From NCBI GenBank assembly GCA_002747395.1, contig PDPE01000037.1, positions 1 to 64,000 on the forward strand: DNA of 64,000 nt, written 5' to 3'. Made by a program: the position numbers and the translations under genes. Each line of letters begins with the position of its first letter. Positions within the stretch are counted from its first letter, which is position 1. This DNA is from Pseudomonadota bacterium. Its GTDB lineage: Bacteria > Pseudomonadota > Gammaproteobacteria > Pseudomonadales > Oleiphilaceae. The notes under the pieces are model-generated. The model searched no databases. It worked only from the letters and a program-made list of their open reading frames with translations, and had not been told where the DNA came from. Shown piece by piece: positions 1 to 8,419 of this stretch.

Positions 1-1
1 G

Positions 2-154
2 GACGATCTTCGGTCGCCTCCGGGAAATAGACTTGAACCTTTAAAAGGCACTTTTAAGGGTTTTCACAGCATTCGAATTAATTCGCAATGGCGAATTGTA
101 TTCCGGTGGAATGCCAATGCAGCTCATGATGTCCAAATTGTAGACTATCACTAA
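2..154 (+). CDS. higB: HigB-family toxin, C-terminal part (truncated by window edge)
   Basis: Reading the frame that ends at the TAA at 152-154 gives about 50 residues with the hallmarks of the HigB/RelE-type mRNA interferase C-terminus: [11 protein letters not shown], then [17 protein letters not shown], then a final VQIVDYH. The Arg and Trp of the INSQWRI strand are typical of the family. The gene begins before the window. It lies 12 nt upstream of a HigA-type antitoxin, the toxin-first order usual for higBA. Known for the family: ribosome-dependent mRNA cleavage neutralised by the partner antitoxin. Whether this copy is intact upstream cannot be seen. Confidence 0.85.
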   Translation, partial: DDLRSPPGNRLEPLKGTFKGFHSIRINSQWRIVFRWNANAAHDVQIVDYH

Positions 155-166
155 TACAGGTGACTT

Positions 167-457
167 ATGATTCCTTCAAATAGAACCGCAACACATCCAG
201 GCGTTATCCTGCTTAAGGAGTTTCTTGAGCCGCTTGAATTAACCCAAAAGGCACTGGCTACACATATTCATGTGCCTGTTCAGCGTGTTAACGAAATTGT
301 TCGTGGTAAGCGGGGAATTACTCCAGAAACTGCGTGGTTACTTTCAGAGGCTTTCTGTACTGCGCCAGAGTTCTGGCTCAACCTGCAATCTGTGCATGAT
401 TTGTCAGCAAATCGACCTGATCATCATGTTCAGCCATTAGTCGCTGTCGGTATGTAA
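167..457 (+). CDS. higA: HigA-family antitoxin
   Basis: This 96-residue protein starts NRTATHPGVILLKEFLEP and carries a Cro/CI-type helix-turn-helix (about residues 25-50: LTQKALATHI...RVNEIVRGKRGITP). The segment after it, SEAFCTAPEFWLNLQ, is the signature of HigA/VapI antitoxins. It should bind the HigB toxin encoded just upstream and repress the shared operon. Length is normal for HigA (about 90-105 residues). Codon use is AT-richer than the housekeeping genes of this window, fitting a mobile toxin-antitoxin module. A segment resembling the start of an integron attC site follows the stop directly. Confidence 0.92.
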   Translation: MIPSNRTATHPGVILLKEFLEPLELTQKALATHIHVPVQRVNEIVRGKRGITPETAWLLSEAFCTAPEFWLNLQSVHDLSANRPDHHVQPLVAVGM

Positions 458-610
458 CCAGGCGTTCAATCGGACTTGCCTTTGGCTCGTACGGTTGACG
501 AGGCGTCAGGCTGCAACCGTTCGCTGTAAAATGTAGATGGAAATGGAAAGCCTGAATCAAGCTGACGTCGCTCCGCGCTGCGGCTTATTATATTACGAGG
601 ACTATCACTA
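458..610. other. Spacer between two higA genes; attC-like fragments (weak)
   Basis: Right after the higA stop the sequence reads TAACCAGGCGTTCAATCGG, similar to the 5' side of integron attC sites. At about 557-588 a segment AAGCTGACGTCGCTCCGCGC resembles the central stem of such sites. No clean GTTRRRY crossover site is seen, so these may be decayed or coincidental. The last 13 bases of a higB gene (GACTATCACTAAT, 600-612) repeat exactly the 143-155 segment, so the second higA begins after a remnant of a toxin gene's last codons without the rest of the toxin. Confidence 0.3.
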
Positions 611-904
611 ATGAGCATGTACAACCCTCCCCATCCCGGTGAGTTCATAAAAGCTACATACCTGGAGCCTTTTGGTTATAGTTGCCGTTTTCTTGCCAAA
701 CAACCAGACGTTGCATCATCTACTTTAAACCGTATTTTAAAGGGGCAAAGTGGCATTACGCCCGAAATGGCATTGAGGCTATCGAAAGCTATAGGTTGAA
801 CCCCGGAGAGTTGGCTTTCCATGCAAGACAACTATGATCTTTGGCAAGTAAAACAGAATATCAATTTAAGCAACGTTCACACAGTGTCGTTTGAAGTCGC
901 GTAG
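611..904 (+). pseudogene. higA: Second HigA-family antitoxin, interrupted by in-frame TGA
   Basis: The frame from ATG 611 encodes HigA features (NPPHPGEFIKATYLEP, then a helix-turn-helix with STLNRILKGQSGITPEMALRLSKAIG) and stops at TGA 797-799. Reading straight on in the same frame gives TPESWLSMQDNYDLWQVKQ and further residues to TAG 902-904, exactly the missing HigA C-terminus. The family usually has Arg where the TGA lies, so one CGA-to-TGA change explains the break. The 62-residue product would keep its DNA-binding domain but lose the toxin-binding end. No toxin gene accompanies it. Either a dead orphan antitoxin or a truncated repressor. Confidence 0.85.
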
Positions 905-1108
905 CATCAGTAAAATATAACCAACGGCTGCACCCGGCCTGACTCGATATTAAACAGCCATTCATTCCACGGTTATAAATTTTCTGGTCTACAATGAACC
1001 CTGGACTATAAAAAGTATTGTCAGGCGCGTCACCAGGCAGCGGTACGCAAGACAGATAGTGATGGATTGTATTCTGGCAGGCAGTTTTTTGAATGAGAAC
1101 CCGACCCA
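905..1108. other. Spacer before chemoreceptor
   Basis: No gene is supported here. The segment TAACCAACGGCTGCACCCGG at about 918-937, shortly after the broken higA, again resembles the left end of an integron attC site and shares its TAACCA start with the segment following the first higA. No convincing promoter for the chemoreceptor gene was identified. Confidence 0.3.
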
Positions 1109-2824
1109 ATGTCACTTAAAAAACTATTTTTCTCCATTTTTCTGATATTCAGTTTGTTGTTTGGCTGCCTGGGCACTCTGGCAGTGTTATTGCGCGACAA
1201 TCAAAGTAATCTGGAGCGTGAGCAGGATGATCGCTATCGTTCCTATCTGGTAGCTGATGAGTTCCGCCAAAGCTCACAGGATCTTACCCGACTGGCAAGA
1301 ACCTATGTCTCCACTGCCAACCCGGAATACGAGGCCATGTACAGGGATATTATTGCCGTAAGGGATGGTAAGAAACCGAGGCCCGATGGAAAAACCATCT
1401 CCCTGAGGCAAATGATGAAAAATCTCGGGTTTTCCGCTGAAGAGTTTGCTCTTCTGGATGAGGCTATCGGCAAATCCAATGGGTTGGTCGCCACAGAAAT
1501 CAAGGCGATGAACGCCGTCAAAGGAATATTTGAAGATGGTAGCGGCGACTACACCCTGAAAGGCGCTCCGAATATGGAGTTGGCGAGAGAGCTGATGTTC
1601 AACCGGCAGTATCATCGGTATATCGAGGAAATTATGAAGCCGGTGAATCAGTTTTTTGTCGAACTGGAAAAGCGCACCAGGCAAGAAGCTCAAACCTTAC
1701 AGGAAAAATCTGATAACTACATTGATATTTTTGTGGTAATCCTCGCCGTGGTATTTGTCTGTTTGATTTTTTCTGGCTGGGTCATCTATAAACAGGTTAT
1801 CCGTTCCGTGGATCTGTTGGCAGAAAGCGTCACCGCAATTGGCGAAGGCGATCTGACCAGGGAGGTCTGTGTTTCTGGAGGGGGAGAAGTCAGGCAGTTG
1901 GCCAGAGCACTGCAAGCCATGGCCAAAAACCTGGCGGATATGGTCAAGGTTATCATATCCGGGGTACAGACATTAAAAGCATCTTCCGGGCAATTGTCGA
2001 TAATTTCTGCCGACATGGAAAAAACCGCAGGCAATACCATGGACCTGTCGAATAACGCTGCCGCCGCATCTGAAGAAATGAGCACCAGCATGAATGCTAT
2101 CGCTGCCACCAGTGAAGAGAATGCGACCAATATGCAGGTTATTGCCTCGGGAGCAGAAGAGCTCAGCTTTGCGGAGCAGGAAATTATGACCAGGTCTAAT
2201 GAGGCTCGAAGCATTGTCAGTGAAGCTGTTGACAAATCTGCAACTGCCTCCCGACGGTTGCAGGAGCTGGGAGATGCCGCCGATAAAATCAGCAATTTTA
2301 CCGAAGTGATTACTGCTATTTCAGAGCAAACCAATCTGCTGGCACTGAATGCAACCATTGAAGCAGCAAGGGCTGGTGAGTCGGGAAGGGGATTTGCCGT
2401 TGTTGCCAAAGAAATAAAGGATCTGGCCAGCCAGACGACCGACGCAACCCAGGAGATCAGGGTAAAAATTTCCGGTATCCAGACAGCTACCAGCGAAACC
2501 GTAAAAGAGATTGGCGATGTTACCCATGTTATTTCCAGTATCAATGATATTGTGAACAGCATTGCAAATGCGGTAGATCAACAATTGTCCACAACACAAG
2601 AAATCAGTCAGAATGTGCACCAGGCCACCATGGGTATTTCCGAAATGAATGTGAGTATCATGCAGAGTGCGGAGGCATCTTCTTCCATTGCGGAAGACAT
2701 TGCCAGGGTGAGCATTACCGGAACCACTGTCGCGGAAGACTGCACTCAAGCCTGTGAGAACTCTGTAGAACTCAACAAACTGGCGGAACAACTGATTGAA
2801 ATGACGTCAAAGTTCAAGGTCTGA
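1109..2824 (+). CDS. Methyl-accepting chemotaxis protein (membrane chemoreceptor)
   Basis: A 571-residue transmembrane chemoreceptor. Residues about 5-28 form the first membrane helix, about 29-205 the periplasmic sensor region, about 206-230 the second helix (IDIFVVILAVVFVCLIFSGW), about 231-283 a HAMP linker, and the remainder the cytoplasmic signalling coiled coil. The conserved hairpin tip ([19 protein letters not shown], near residue 405) contacts CheA and CheW. No C-terminal CheR/CheB tether pentapeptide is present. The sensor domain is not one I can assign to a ligand. The gene stands alone between the toxin-antitoxin remnants and tadA. The Shine-Dalgarno sequence is weak; ATG 1109 is chosen because it directly precedes the signal-anchor helix. 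Confidence 0.95.
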   Translation: MSLKKLFFSIFLIFSLLFGCLGTLAVLLRDNQSNLEREQDDRYRSYLVADEFRQSSQDLTRLARTYVSTANPEYEAMYRDIIAVRDGKKPRPDGKTISLRQMMKNLGFSAEEFALLDEAIGKSNGLVATEIKAMNAVKGIFEDGSGDYTLKGAPNMELARELMFNRQYHRYIEEIMKPVNQFFVELEKRTRQEAQTLQEKSDNYIDIFVVILAVVFVCLIFSGWVIYKQVIRSVDLLAESVTAIGEGDLTREVCVSGGGEVRQLARALQAMAKNLADMVKVIISGVQTLKASSGQLSIISADMEKTAGNTMDLSNNAAAASEEMSTSMNAIAATSEENATNMQVIASGAEELSFAEQEIMTRSNEARSIVSEAVDKSATASRRLQELGDAADKISNFTEVITAISEQTNLLALNATIEAARAGESGRGFAVVAKEIKDLASQTTDATQEIRVKISGIQTATSETVKEIGDVTHVISSINDIVNSIANAVDQQLSTTQEISQNVHQATMGISEMNVSIMQSAEASSSIAEDIARVSITGTTVAEDCTQACENSVELNKLAEQLIEMTSKFKV

Positions 2825-2848
2825 CGGCCGGAGCAGCAGGCTCGTTGT

Positions 2849-2864
2849 ATCCGGCTTGCCGGAT
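2849..2864 (+). terminator. Short stem-loop after chemoreceptor gene
   Basis: A perfect 6-bp stem ATCCGG-cttg-CCGGAT begins 24 nt after the stop codon. There is no T-tract, so it is at best a weak or Rho-assisted terminator or an mRNA 3'-end stabiliser. Confidence 0.3.
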
Positions 2865-3019
2865 GAAGAAGCGATTGCCTGGTTGGGTCAGTTCTGCAGC
2901 GATGATAGTCGGGTGCTGCGACAGCGAAGAGTTGAACCGGCGTAACGGGAACAAGTGTCCGGGATTTTGAGACGGGATGAATTGCCATGAGCAGGTACAG
3001 AAAACACTGCTCGTCTACA

Positions 3020-3041
3020 ACAGAGTGAGAACAGAGTGGGA
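3020..3041. repeat. Tandem duplication 2 x 11 bp upstream of tadA
   Basis: ACAGAGTGAGA is followed immediately by ACAGAGTGGGA (one mismatch). The purine-rich second copy runs into the tadA ribosome-binding region (GGGAATGAGG). Confidence 0.7.
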
Positions 3042-3052
3042 ATGAGGTTCAG

Positions 3053-3544
3053 ATGAGTTTTTGCGTTCATTCCGACGAATACTGGATGAACAGGGCGCTG
3101 GCTCTGGCGCAGGAGGCGGCCCGACGGAACGAGGTGCCGGTCGGGGCTTTGCTGGTATGCGATGATACCGTGATTGGAGAGGGCTTCAATCAGCCCATTT
3201 TATCCCTGGATGCAACCGCACATGCCGAAATCTGTGCAATACGGCAGGCCGGTCAGATCGTGGGGAATTACAGGCTGCCTGGTGCAACTCTGTATGTCAC
3301 CATAGAGCCTTGCACCATGTGCGTGGGAGCGATGGTGCATGCACGAATTGACCGCCTGGTGTTTGGCGCTCCGGAGCCAAAATCGGGAGCGGTAGTGAGC
3401 GCCAGCAGGTTGCTTGATCACCCCGCAATGAATCACAAGGTGGAGTATCTTGGAGGCATACTGTCCGGGCAGTGTGCCGGGCTGATGTCTGATTTTTTTG
3501 CCAGAAGGAGACAGGAAAAGAAACGGCTCAAACAGCAGGGCTGA
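3053..3544 (+). CDS. tadA: tRNA-specific adenosine deaminase TadA
   Basis: A 163-residue zinc deaminase that converts A34 of tRNA-Arg(ACG) to inosine, needed to decode CGN codons. The two signature motifs are present: HAE at His57-Glu59 (TAHAEICAI) and PCTMC with zinc ligands Cys87 and Cys90. The proton-shuttling glutamate is Glu59. Length matches E. coli TadA (167). The start ATG 3053 follows a good Shine-Dalgarno (AATGAGG). It stands as a single gene; no operon partner is evident. Confidence 0.96.
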   Translation: MSFCVHSDEYWMNRALALAQEAARRNEVPVGALLVCDDTVIGEGFNQPILSLDATAHAEICAIRQAGQIVGNYRLPGATLYVTIEPCTMCVGAMVHARIDRLVFGAPEPKSGAVVSASRLLDHPAMNHKVEYLGGILSGQCAGLMSDFFARRRQEKKRLKQQG

Positions 3545-3665
3545 TTGTGCTGTGGGATGGTGTATTAGTGATAATAATAAAATACCATAAGAACTATTCA
3601 GTTGAATTATTTATTGGCCACGGATAAGCTTTGGATAGTAAACACATCATCGAACAGGTGGCATT

Positions 3666-4895
3666 ATGGATTTTTCAGTCAGCGATAAAGCACAAGACTA
3701 TATAGAGCGCGTCAAGACCTTCATTCAGAATGAAATTCTCCCTATCGAAGAAGACTATTTCAAAACCCTAAAAGCACTTGATAACAGTTGGGTGGTGTTA
3801 CCCATTGTTGAAGAGTTGAAAGCAAAGGCGAAAGCGCAGGGATTGTGGAATATGTTCCTGCCCATGGAAGAATACGGCCCCGGATTGAAAAATGTCGAAT
3901 ATGCCCTGGTTGCGGAAGAAACCGGAAAGAGCTTTCTGGCTCCGGAAATATTCAATTGCAATGCGCCGGATACGGGCAATATGGAAGTGCTGATTCATTA
4001 CGGATCGGATGAACAGAAAGAAAAATGGCTGACACCCTTGCTGGAAGGAAAAATTCGCTCCGCGTTTTGCATGACTGAACCAGGTGTCGCCTCCTCGGAC
4101 GCGACCAACATGGCTGCAACGGCAATCGTTGATGGCGACGAAGTGGTACTCAATGGCCGAAAATGGTGGAGCACCGGTATTGGTCATCCCGATTGTGAGA
4201 TTCTTATTTTTATGGGGCTGACCGATCCGTCCGCCAGTCGCCACGCCCAGCACTCCATGGTACTGGTTCCGAGGAATACACCCGGCGTCAAGGTTGAAAG
4301 CATGCTGACGGTTTTTGGTGATTATGACGAGCCTTACGGGCATGGTGAAGTCAGCTTTACCGATGTTCGCCTGCCAAAGAGTGCCATTATTGCCGGGCCC
4401 GGTCGCGGATTTGAAATTGCCCAGGGCAGATTGGGGCCAGGGCGAATCCATCATTGTATGAGAGCCATAGGCGCCGCTGAACGCACCCTGGAAATGCTGA
4501 TCAAACGAGGTGCATCCCGAGAGGCTTTTGGTAAAAAACTCATCAGTCTGGGTGGTAATCCTGATATCGTCGCCAACGCACGTATTTCCATAGAGCAGGC
4601 CCGATTGTTGACCCTCAAGGCGGCCTGGATGCTGGATGTGAAAGGAGTGAAGGCGGCAATGAGTGAAGTGTCGCAGATCAAGGTTGTGGCACCGAATATA
4701 TTGCAAACCATTGTCGATCAGGCGATTCAGATTTACGGCGGTGCAGGTGTCAGCGATGATTTTGGCCTGACCCAGCTCTATGCCTATGCCCGTTGCCTGC
4801 GCCTTGCTGACGGCCCCGATGAAGTGCACAGGGGGTTGATCGCCAAATTTGAACTGGCCAAACATGGTATCAGGAGCAAGAGGAGTTCAAAATAA
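3666..4895 (+). CDS. Acyl-CoA dehydrogenase, ACAD10/ACAD11 (LvaC) type
   Basis: A 409-residue flavoprotein of the acyl-CoA dehydrogenase fold. Residues about 135-180 hold TEPGVASSDATNM and NGRKWWSTG, and the C-terminal half contains GRLGPGRIHHCMR and IYGGAGVSDDFGL, all closely resembling the dehydrogenase domain of mammalian ACAD10/ACAD11 rather than classic beta-oxidation enzymes. In that family the enzyme removes phosphate from a 4-phosphoacyl-CoA to convert 4-hydroxyacyl-CoA into a beta-oxidation substrate. The genes downstream include an SDR and a matching kinase, as in the Pseudomonas putida lvaACD levulinate genes. The stop overlaps the next start (TAATG), so the pair is translationally coupled. 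Substrate identity is inference. Confidence 0.9.
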   Translation: MDFSVSDKAQDYIERVKTFIQNEILPIEEDYFKTLKALDNSWVVLPIVEELKAKAKAQGLWNMFLPMEEYGPGLKNVEYALVAEETGKSFLAPEIFNCNAPDTGNMEVLIHYGSDEQKEKWLTPLLEGKIRSAFCMTEPGVASSDATNMAATAIVDGDEVVLNGRKWWSTGIGHPDCEILIFMGLTDPSASRHAQHSMVLVPRNTPGVKVESMLTVFGDYDEPYGHGEVSFTDVRLPKSAIIAGPGRGFEIAQGRLGPGRIHHCMRAIGAAERTLEMLIKRGASREAFGKKLISLGGNPDIVANARISIEQARLLTLKAAWMLDVKGVKAAMSEVSQIKVVAPNILQTIVDQAIQIYGGAGVSDDFGLTQLYAYARCLRLADGPDEVHRGLIAKFELAKHGIRSKRSSK

Positions 4896-5713
4896 TGGTT
4901 TCCAAAAGAGTTTTTATCACTGGAGGTGCAAGTGGCCTGGGTAAGGAAACCGCCCTTGTATTTTCCAGACACGGCCACAAGGTTTGTATCGGTGATGTGA
5001 ACGACGAGCGAGGCAGCGAAGCCGAGCAGGAGCTTTTGGCGATCAAGCCGGGCAGTATGTATCGACACTGTGATGTCTCCAAAAGCAGAGATTTGGAAAC
5101 CATCCGGGATGAACTGGTAAAAGAGTGGGGCGGTGTCGATATCGTCATCAACAACGCCGGTGTTGCCGGCGTAGCGGGCTATATTGAAGACAGCACGTTG
5201 ACTGACTGGGATTGGGTACTGAATATCAACCTGATGGGAGTCGTTCGAGGCTGCAAGGCATTTATTCCGGTATTGAAGGAGCAGGGCGGTGGCCATATCG
5301 TCAATATCGCCTCGATGGCAGGTCTGATGAGCGCACCTATGATGGCCAATTACAATGTCAGCAAGGCAGGGGTCGTTTCACTGTCGGAAACACTGAGAGT
5401 GGAACTTGACCCGTTTCATATCGGCACTTCCGTTGTGTGCCCGGCCTTTTTTGAAACCAATCTGTGCGAGTCGTTACGATCAAATGTTGACGGCGTTGAA
5501 GGAAGGGTGCAAAAAATGATGGCACGCTCCGGTATCTCTGCCAACGACGTGGCCAAGGCCATTTACCGCGCGGTAAGGAAAAATGAATTCTATGTCCTGA
5601 CACACAAGGATGAGAAACGTCTCTGGCAACTCAAGCGACTCTGGCCTGACGGTTTTGCCTACTTGCTGAAAAGGAAAACCAAAGGGCTTATGCCCGGGCT
5701 CAAAAAGAAGTGA
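4895..5713 (+). CDS. Short-chain dehydrogenase/reductase, LvaD-like position
   Basis: A 272-residue classical SDR. The nucleotide-binding motif GGASGLGKE lies at residues about 9-17, NNAG near residue 88, and the catalytic Tyr-Lys pair in YNVSK near residue 152. The C-terminal 50 residues are basic and end GLMPGLKKK. It overlaps the upstream acyl-CoA dehydrogenase by one base and precedes the kinase gene by about 100 bp, the same functional set as lvaC-lvaD-lvaA. It probably oxidises or reduces a hydroxyl/keto group of an acyl-CoA or alcohol intermediate with NAD(P); the exact substrate cannot be read from sequence. Confidence 0.88.
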   Translation: MVSKRVFITGGASGLGKETALVFSRHGHKVCIGDVNDERGSEAEQELLAIKPGSMYRHCDVSKSRDLETIRDELVKEWGGVDIVINNAGVAGVAGYIEDSTLTDWDWVLNINLMGVVRGCKAFIPVLKEQGGGHIVNIASMAGLMSAPMMANYNVSKAGVVSLSETLRVELDPFHIGTSVVCPAFFETNLCESLRSNVDGVEGRVQKMMARSGISANDVAKAIYRAVRKNEFYVLTHKDEKRLWQLKRLWPDGFAYLLKRKTKGLMPGLKKK

Positions 5714-5810
5714 TCATCCTGGATGTCGCGTTCTTGTTTGAAGCTGTCTGGAGTGTCTGTCGGATCGAAAACAGGCAATAAAAACGAATTTACAATTACT
5801 GGGGGAAATA

Positions 5811-6875
5811 ATGTCATCCATTGATGAAGCGAAATCCATTCGAGAGGGTGAAGAACTCGATCAGGTTAAAGTCGATGCCTACCTCAAGTCACAGATTCCC
5901 GGATTGGTCGGTGAGCTCAAGGTAAAACAATTTCCTGGCGGTGCATCGAATCTGACTTATCTGGTCAGTTACGATAATCGGGATATGGTGCTGAGAAGGC
6001 CGCCCTTTGGCCGAATTGCCAAATCAGCCCACGATATGATCCGGGAAGCGAATATTCTCAAGGCATTGAAGCCGGTTTACCCCTATGTGCCGGAAGTGCT
6101 GGCCCGGTGCCAGGATGCGGAGGTCATGGGGTGCGACTTTTATGTGATGGAACGCATTGTGGGAATGATTCCGAGACAGGAACTCCCGGAAGGCCTTGAT
6201 CTGTCTGAAGCAGACGTAAGAAAGCTGTGCCTGAATGTGGTTGACAAGCTGATTGATCTGCATAACGTGGATTACCGGCAGGCCGGCCTCGACTCCATCG
6301 GCAAGGGTGGCGGTTATGTGAAACGTCAGATCGAAGGCTGGAGCGATCGCTACATCAAGTCGAAAACAGAGGACGCGACCAGCTTTGAAGGTGTCATGGA
6401 TTGGCTGAAAGCCAATATGCCTGAAGACGTAAAAACCTGTGTGATTCACAATGATTTTCGTTTTGATAACGTCATTCTGAACCCGGACAACCCTTTCGAG
6501 GTAATCGGTGTACTGGACTGGGAAATGGCAACCCTGGGCGACCCGCTAATGGATCTGGGCAACACGCTGGCGTATTGGGTTCAGGCGGATGACGTACCGG
6601 AAATGCAAATGATGCGACGACAGCCCACCCATGAGAAGGGCATGTTAACCCGCAAGGAAGTGGTTGACTATTACCTTGAAAAAACCGGCCTGTCCGTGTC
6701 CTCATTCGACTTTTACGAAATCTATGGTCTGTTCCGGTTGGCGGTGATTATTCAGCAGATTTACTATCGCTATTATCATGGCCAGACCAAAGACAAACGC
6801 TTTGCAGGCTTTGTTCATGTGGCCAGGTATCTGGAAAAACGCTGTTTGGGTCTGATTGGTCAGCATAACCCATGA
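5811..6875 (+). CDS. Aminoglycoside-phosphotransferase-fold kinase, ACAD10/11 kinase (LvaA) type
   Basis: A 354-residue kinase of the APH/choline-kinase fold. The nucleotide loop is FPGGASNLTYLV (about residues 43-54), the catalytic loop HNDFRFDN near residue 213, and the metal-binding DWE near residue 237 (GVLDWEMATLGDPLMDLG). These are the motifs of the kinase domain fused to the dehydrogenase in ACAD10/ACAD11; here the two halves are separate genes in one cluster. Expected role from the family: phosphorylation of a 4-hydroxyacyl-CoA. It is not an antibiotic-resistance gene by context. Its last four bases overlap the following phosphatase gene (ATGA). Confidence 0.88.
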   Translation: MSSIDEAKSIREGEELDQVKVDAYLKSQIPGLVGELKVKQFPGGASNLTYLVSYDNRDMVLRRPPFGRIAKSAHDMIREANILKALKPVYPYVPEVLARCQDAEVMGCDFYVMERIVGMIPRQELPEGLDLSEADVRKLCLNVVDKLIDLHNVDYRQAGLDSIGKGGGYVKRQIEGWSDRYIKSKTEDATSFEGVMDWLKANMPEDVKTCVIHNDFRFDNVILNPDNPFEVIGVLDWEMATLGDPLMDLGNTLAYWVQADDVPEMQMMRRQPTHEKGMLTRKEVVDYYLEKTGLSVSSFDFYEIYGLFRLAVIIQQIYYRYYHGQTKDKRFAGFVHVARYLEKRCLGLIGQHNP

Positions 6876-7558
6876 GTAGCATCTATCTGGTTCGTCACGG
6901 TCAGGCTTCTTTCGGTAAAGCGGATTATGATCAGCTTTCACCGAAAGGATTCAGTCAGAGTGCCACATTATTTGAGCACTTCAGGCATCTGAACCCGACC
7001 CATCTGTATCGTGGTGCCATGCTTCGGCATGAGCAGACAGGTCAGGCATATTGTGATTCAGCCGGGCTGCAAATGACCATGCGTTGTGATACGGGATTTA
7101 ACGAATTTGATCACGTGGACGTGCTGAACTGCTATAAACCGGCATGGAAAGATCGCACACAAATGGCGGCAGAGATCGGTAACGAAGCGCATCCCGGGCG
7201 CTATTTTCAGCAACAGTTTACACTGGCAGTCAAGCGCTGGGTCGCCGGTGACCATGATGGCGATTATGCTGAAACCTGGAATGCGTTCAAAACCCGGGTC
7301 GAAACCGCCTTCCTCTCCCTTGTAGCCAGGTTGCCCGGTGGTAGCAATGCTATCGTATTTACCTCCGGCGGCCCGATATCGGTGATCTGTGGCCATATTC
7401 TCGGCCTGGGCGTTGAGCAAACCCTGTCTCTGAACGAAAATATTGCCAATGCGAGCGTTACCCGGGTTCTCAGCAACAAAGACAAACTGAGTCTTCACTA
7501 TTTCAATAATTATTCCCACCTTCAATCAGGTGGGGAACAACTGCTGACTTACCGCTAG
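6872..7558 (+). CDS. Histidine phosphatase family protein (phosphoglycerate-mutase fold)
   Basis: A 228-residue protein beginning with the branch-1 histidine phosphatase motif LVRHGQASFG; the nucleophile is His9. The second core features RGAMLRHEQTGQA, EFDHVD and FTSGGPIS are in order, although the last has Gly-Gly where many members have His. The start codon overlaps the kinase stop (ATGA), implying coupled expression. A phosphatase coupled to a kinase suggests it clears a dead-end phosphorylated intermediate or free phospho-acid; this is inference. True phosphoglycerate mutase activity is unlikely. Confidence 0.85.
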   Translation: MSSIYLVRHGQASFGKADYDQLSPKGFSQSATLFEHFRHLNPTHLYRGAMLRHEQTGQAYCDSAGLQMTMRCDTGFNEFDHVDVLNCYKPAWKDRTQMAAEIGNEAHPGRYFQQQFTLAVKRWVAGDHDGDYAETWNAFKTRVETAFLSLVARLPGGSNAIVFTSGGPISVICGHILGLGVEQTLSLNENIANASVTRVLSNKDKLSLHYFNNYSHLQSGGEQLLTYR

Positions 7559-7580
7559 TCAGAGCGTAAAGGAAAATACT

Positions 7581-8351
7581 ATGAGTGAAAAATCATTATT
7601 CGACCTGTCAGGTAAAGTGGCGCTGGTTACCGGTGCCAGTCGTGGTATCGGTGAAAGCATTGCCCGTTTACTGGCAAAACACGGAGCAAAAGTGATTGTC
7701 TCCAGCCGAAAAATCGAGGGATGCCAATCGGTAGTGGACAGCATTAGGGAGCAGGGCGGTGATGCCCTGGCGATACCTTGCCATATCGGAGATATGGAGC
7801 AAATCGACAGCCTGTTTCAGGAAATAGAAAATCAGGTTGGTCGTCTCGATATTCTGGTTAACAATGCCGCCACCAACCCGTACTTTGGTCACATTTTGGA
7901 TACTGACATCAACGCATTCCAAAAAACGGTTGATGTGAATATCCGCGGTTACTTCTTTATGTCGATTGCCGGTGGCAAGCTGATGAAGAAAAATGGTGGC
8001 GGGGCCATCGTCAACGTGGCATCGGTGAATGCCGTGATTCCCGGCGCATTTCAGGGAATCTACTCCATTACCAAAGCCGCTGTTCTGTCAATGACCCAGT
8101 CTTTCGCCAAAGAATGTGCCAGCCTGAATATCCGCGTAAACGCCTTGCTGCCCGGTGCAACAGACACCAAATTTGCTTCTGCACTGACCACGAATGAATC
8201 AATCAGGAAAAAGATGCTGGAGCACGTACCCATGAATCGAATCGCTGATCCGGATGAAATGGCGGGTTCCGTGTTGTATCTGGTGTCAGACGCATCAAGT
8301 TATACGACTGGTACCTGCCTGAATGTGGATGGGGGTTATTTGATCGGGTAG
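7581..8351 (+). CDS. Short-chain dehydrogenase/reductase
   Basis: A 256-residue SDR with TGASRGIGES at residues about 17-26, NNAAT near residue 94, catalytic YSITK near residue 160, and a typical C-terminus (YTTGTCLNVDGGY). It is the last gene of the cluster, 22 nt after the histidine phosphatase with an AAGGAAA ribosome-binding site, and a hairpin follows it. Proteins of this type often sit beside ACAD10/11-like genes. Likely oxidises a hydroxyacyl-CoA; it could also be a general 3-oxoacyl reductase. Confidence 0.87.
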   Translation: MSEKSLFDLSGKVALVTGASRGIGESIARLLAKHGAKVIVSSRKIEGCQSVVDSIREQGGDALAIPCHIGDMEQIDSLFQEIENQVGRLDILVNNAATNPYFGHILDTDINAFQKTVDVNIRGYFFMSIAGGKLMKKNGGGAIVNVASVNAVIPGAFQGIYSITKAAVLSMTQSFAKECASLNIRVNALLPGATDTKFASALTTNESIRKKMLEHVPMNRIADPDEMAGSVLYLVSDASSYTTGTCLNVDGGYLIG

Positions 8352-8377
8352 TTTTTTCTCCCGCTCCTTTTTGTGGA

Positions 8378-8405
8378 CTCCGGCCCTGTTTTTGGGGTCG
8401 GAGGC
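8378..8405 (+). terminator. Possible terminator of the acyl-CoA dehydrogenase cluster
   Basis: CTCCGGCCC pairs with GGG-T-CGGAG (one G-T pair and a bulged G) over a T-rich loop, about 27 nt after the SDR stop. A T6 tract follows roughly 10 nt later. Moderately convincing. Confidence 0.45.
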
Positions 8406-8419
8406 CTTAGTGTTTTTTA

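Noticed and set aside
3798..4865. 355-codon minus-strand frame opposite the acyl-CoA dehydrogenase
   Set aside because: The plus-strand gene has unmistakable family motifs; the antisense product has no recognisable pattern.
5811..6875. Aminoglycoside resistance kinase
   Set aside because: Motifs and neighbours match ACAD10/11-type kinases; no resistance context.
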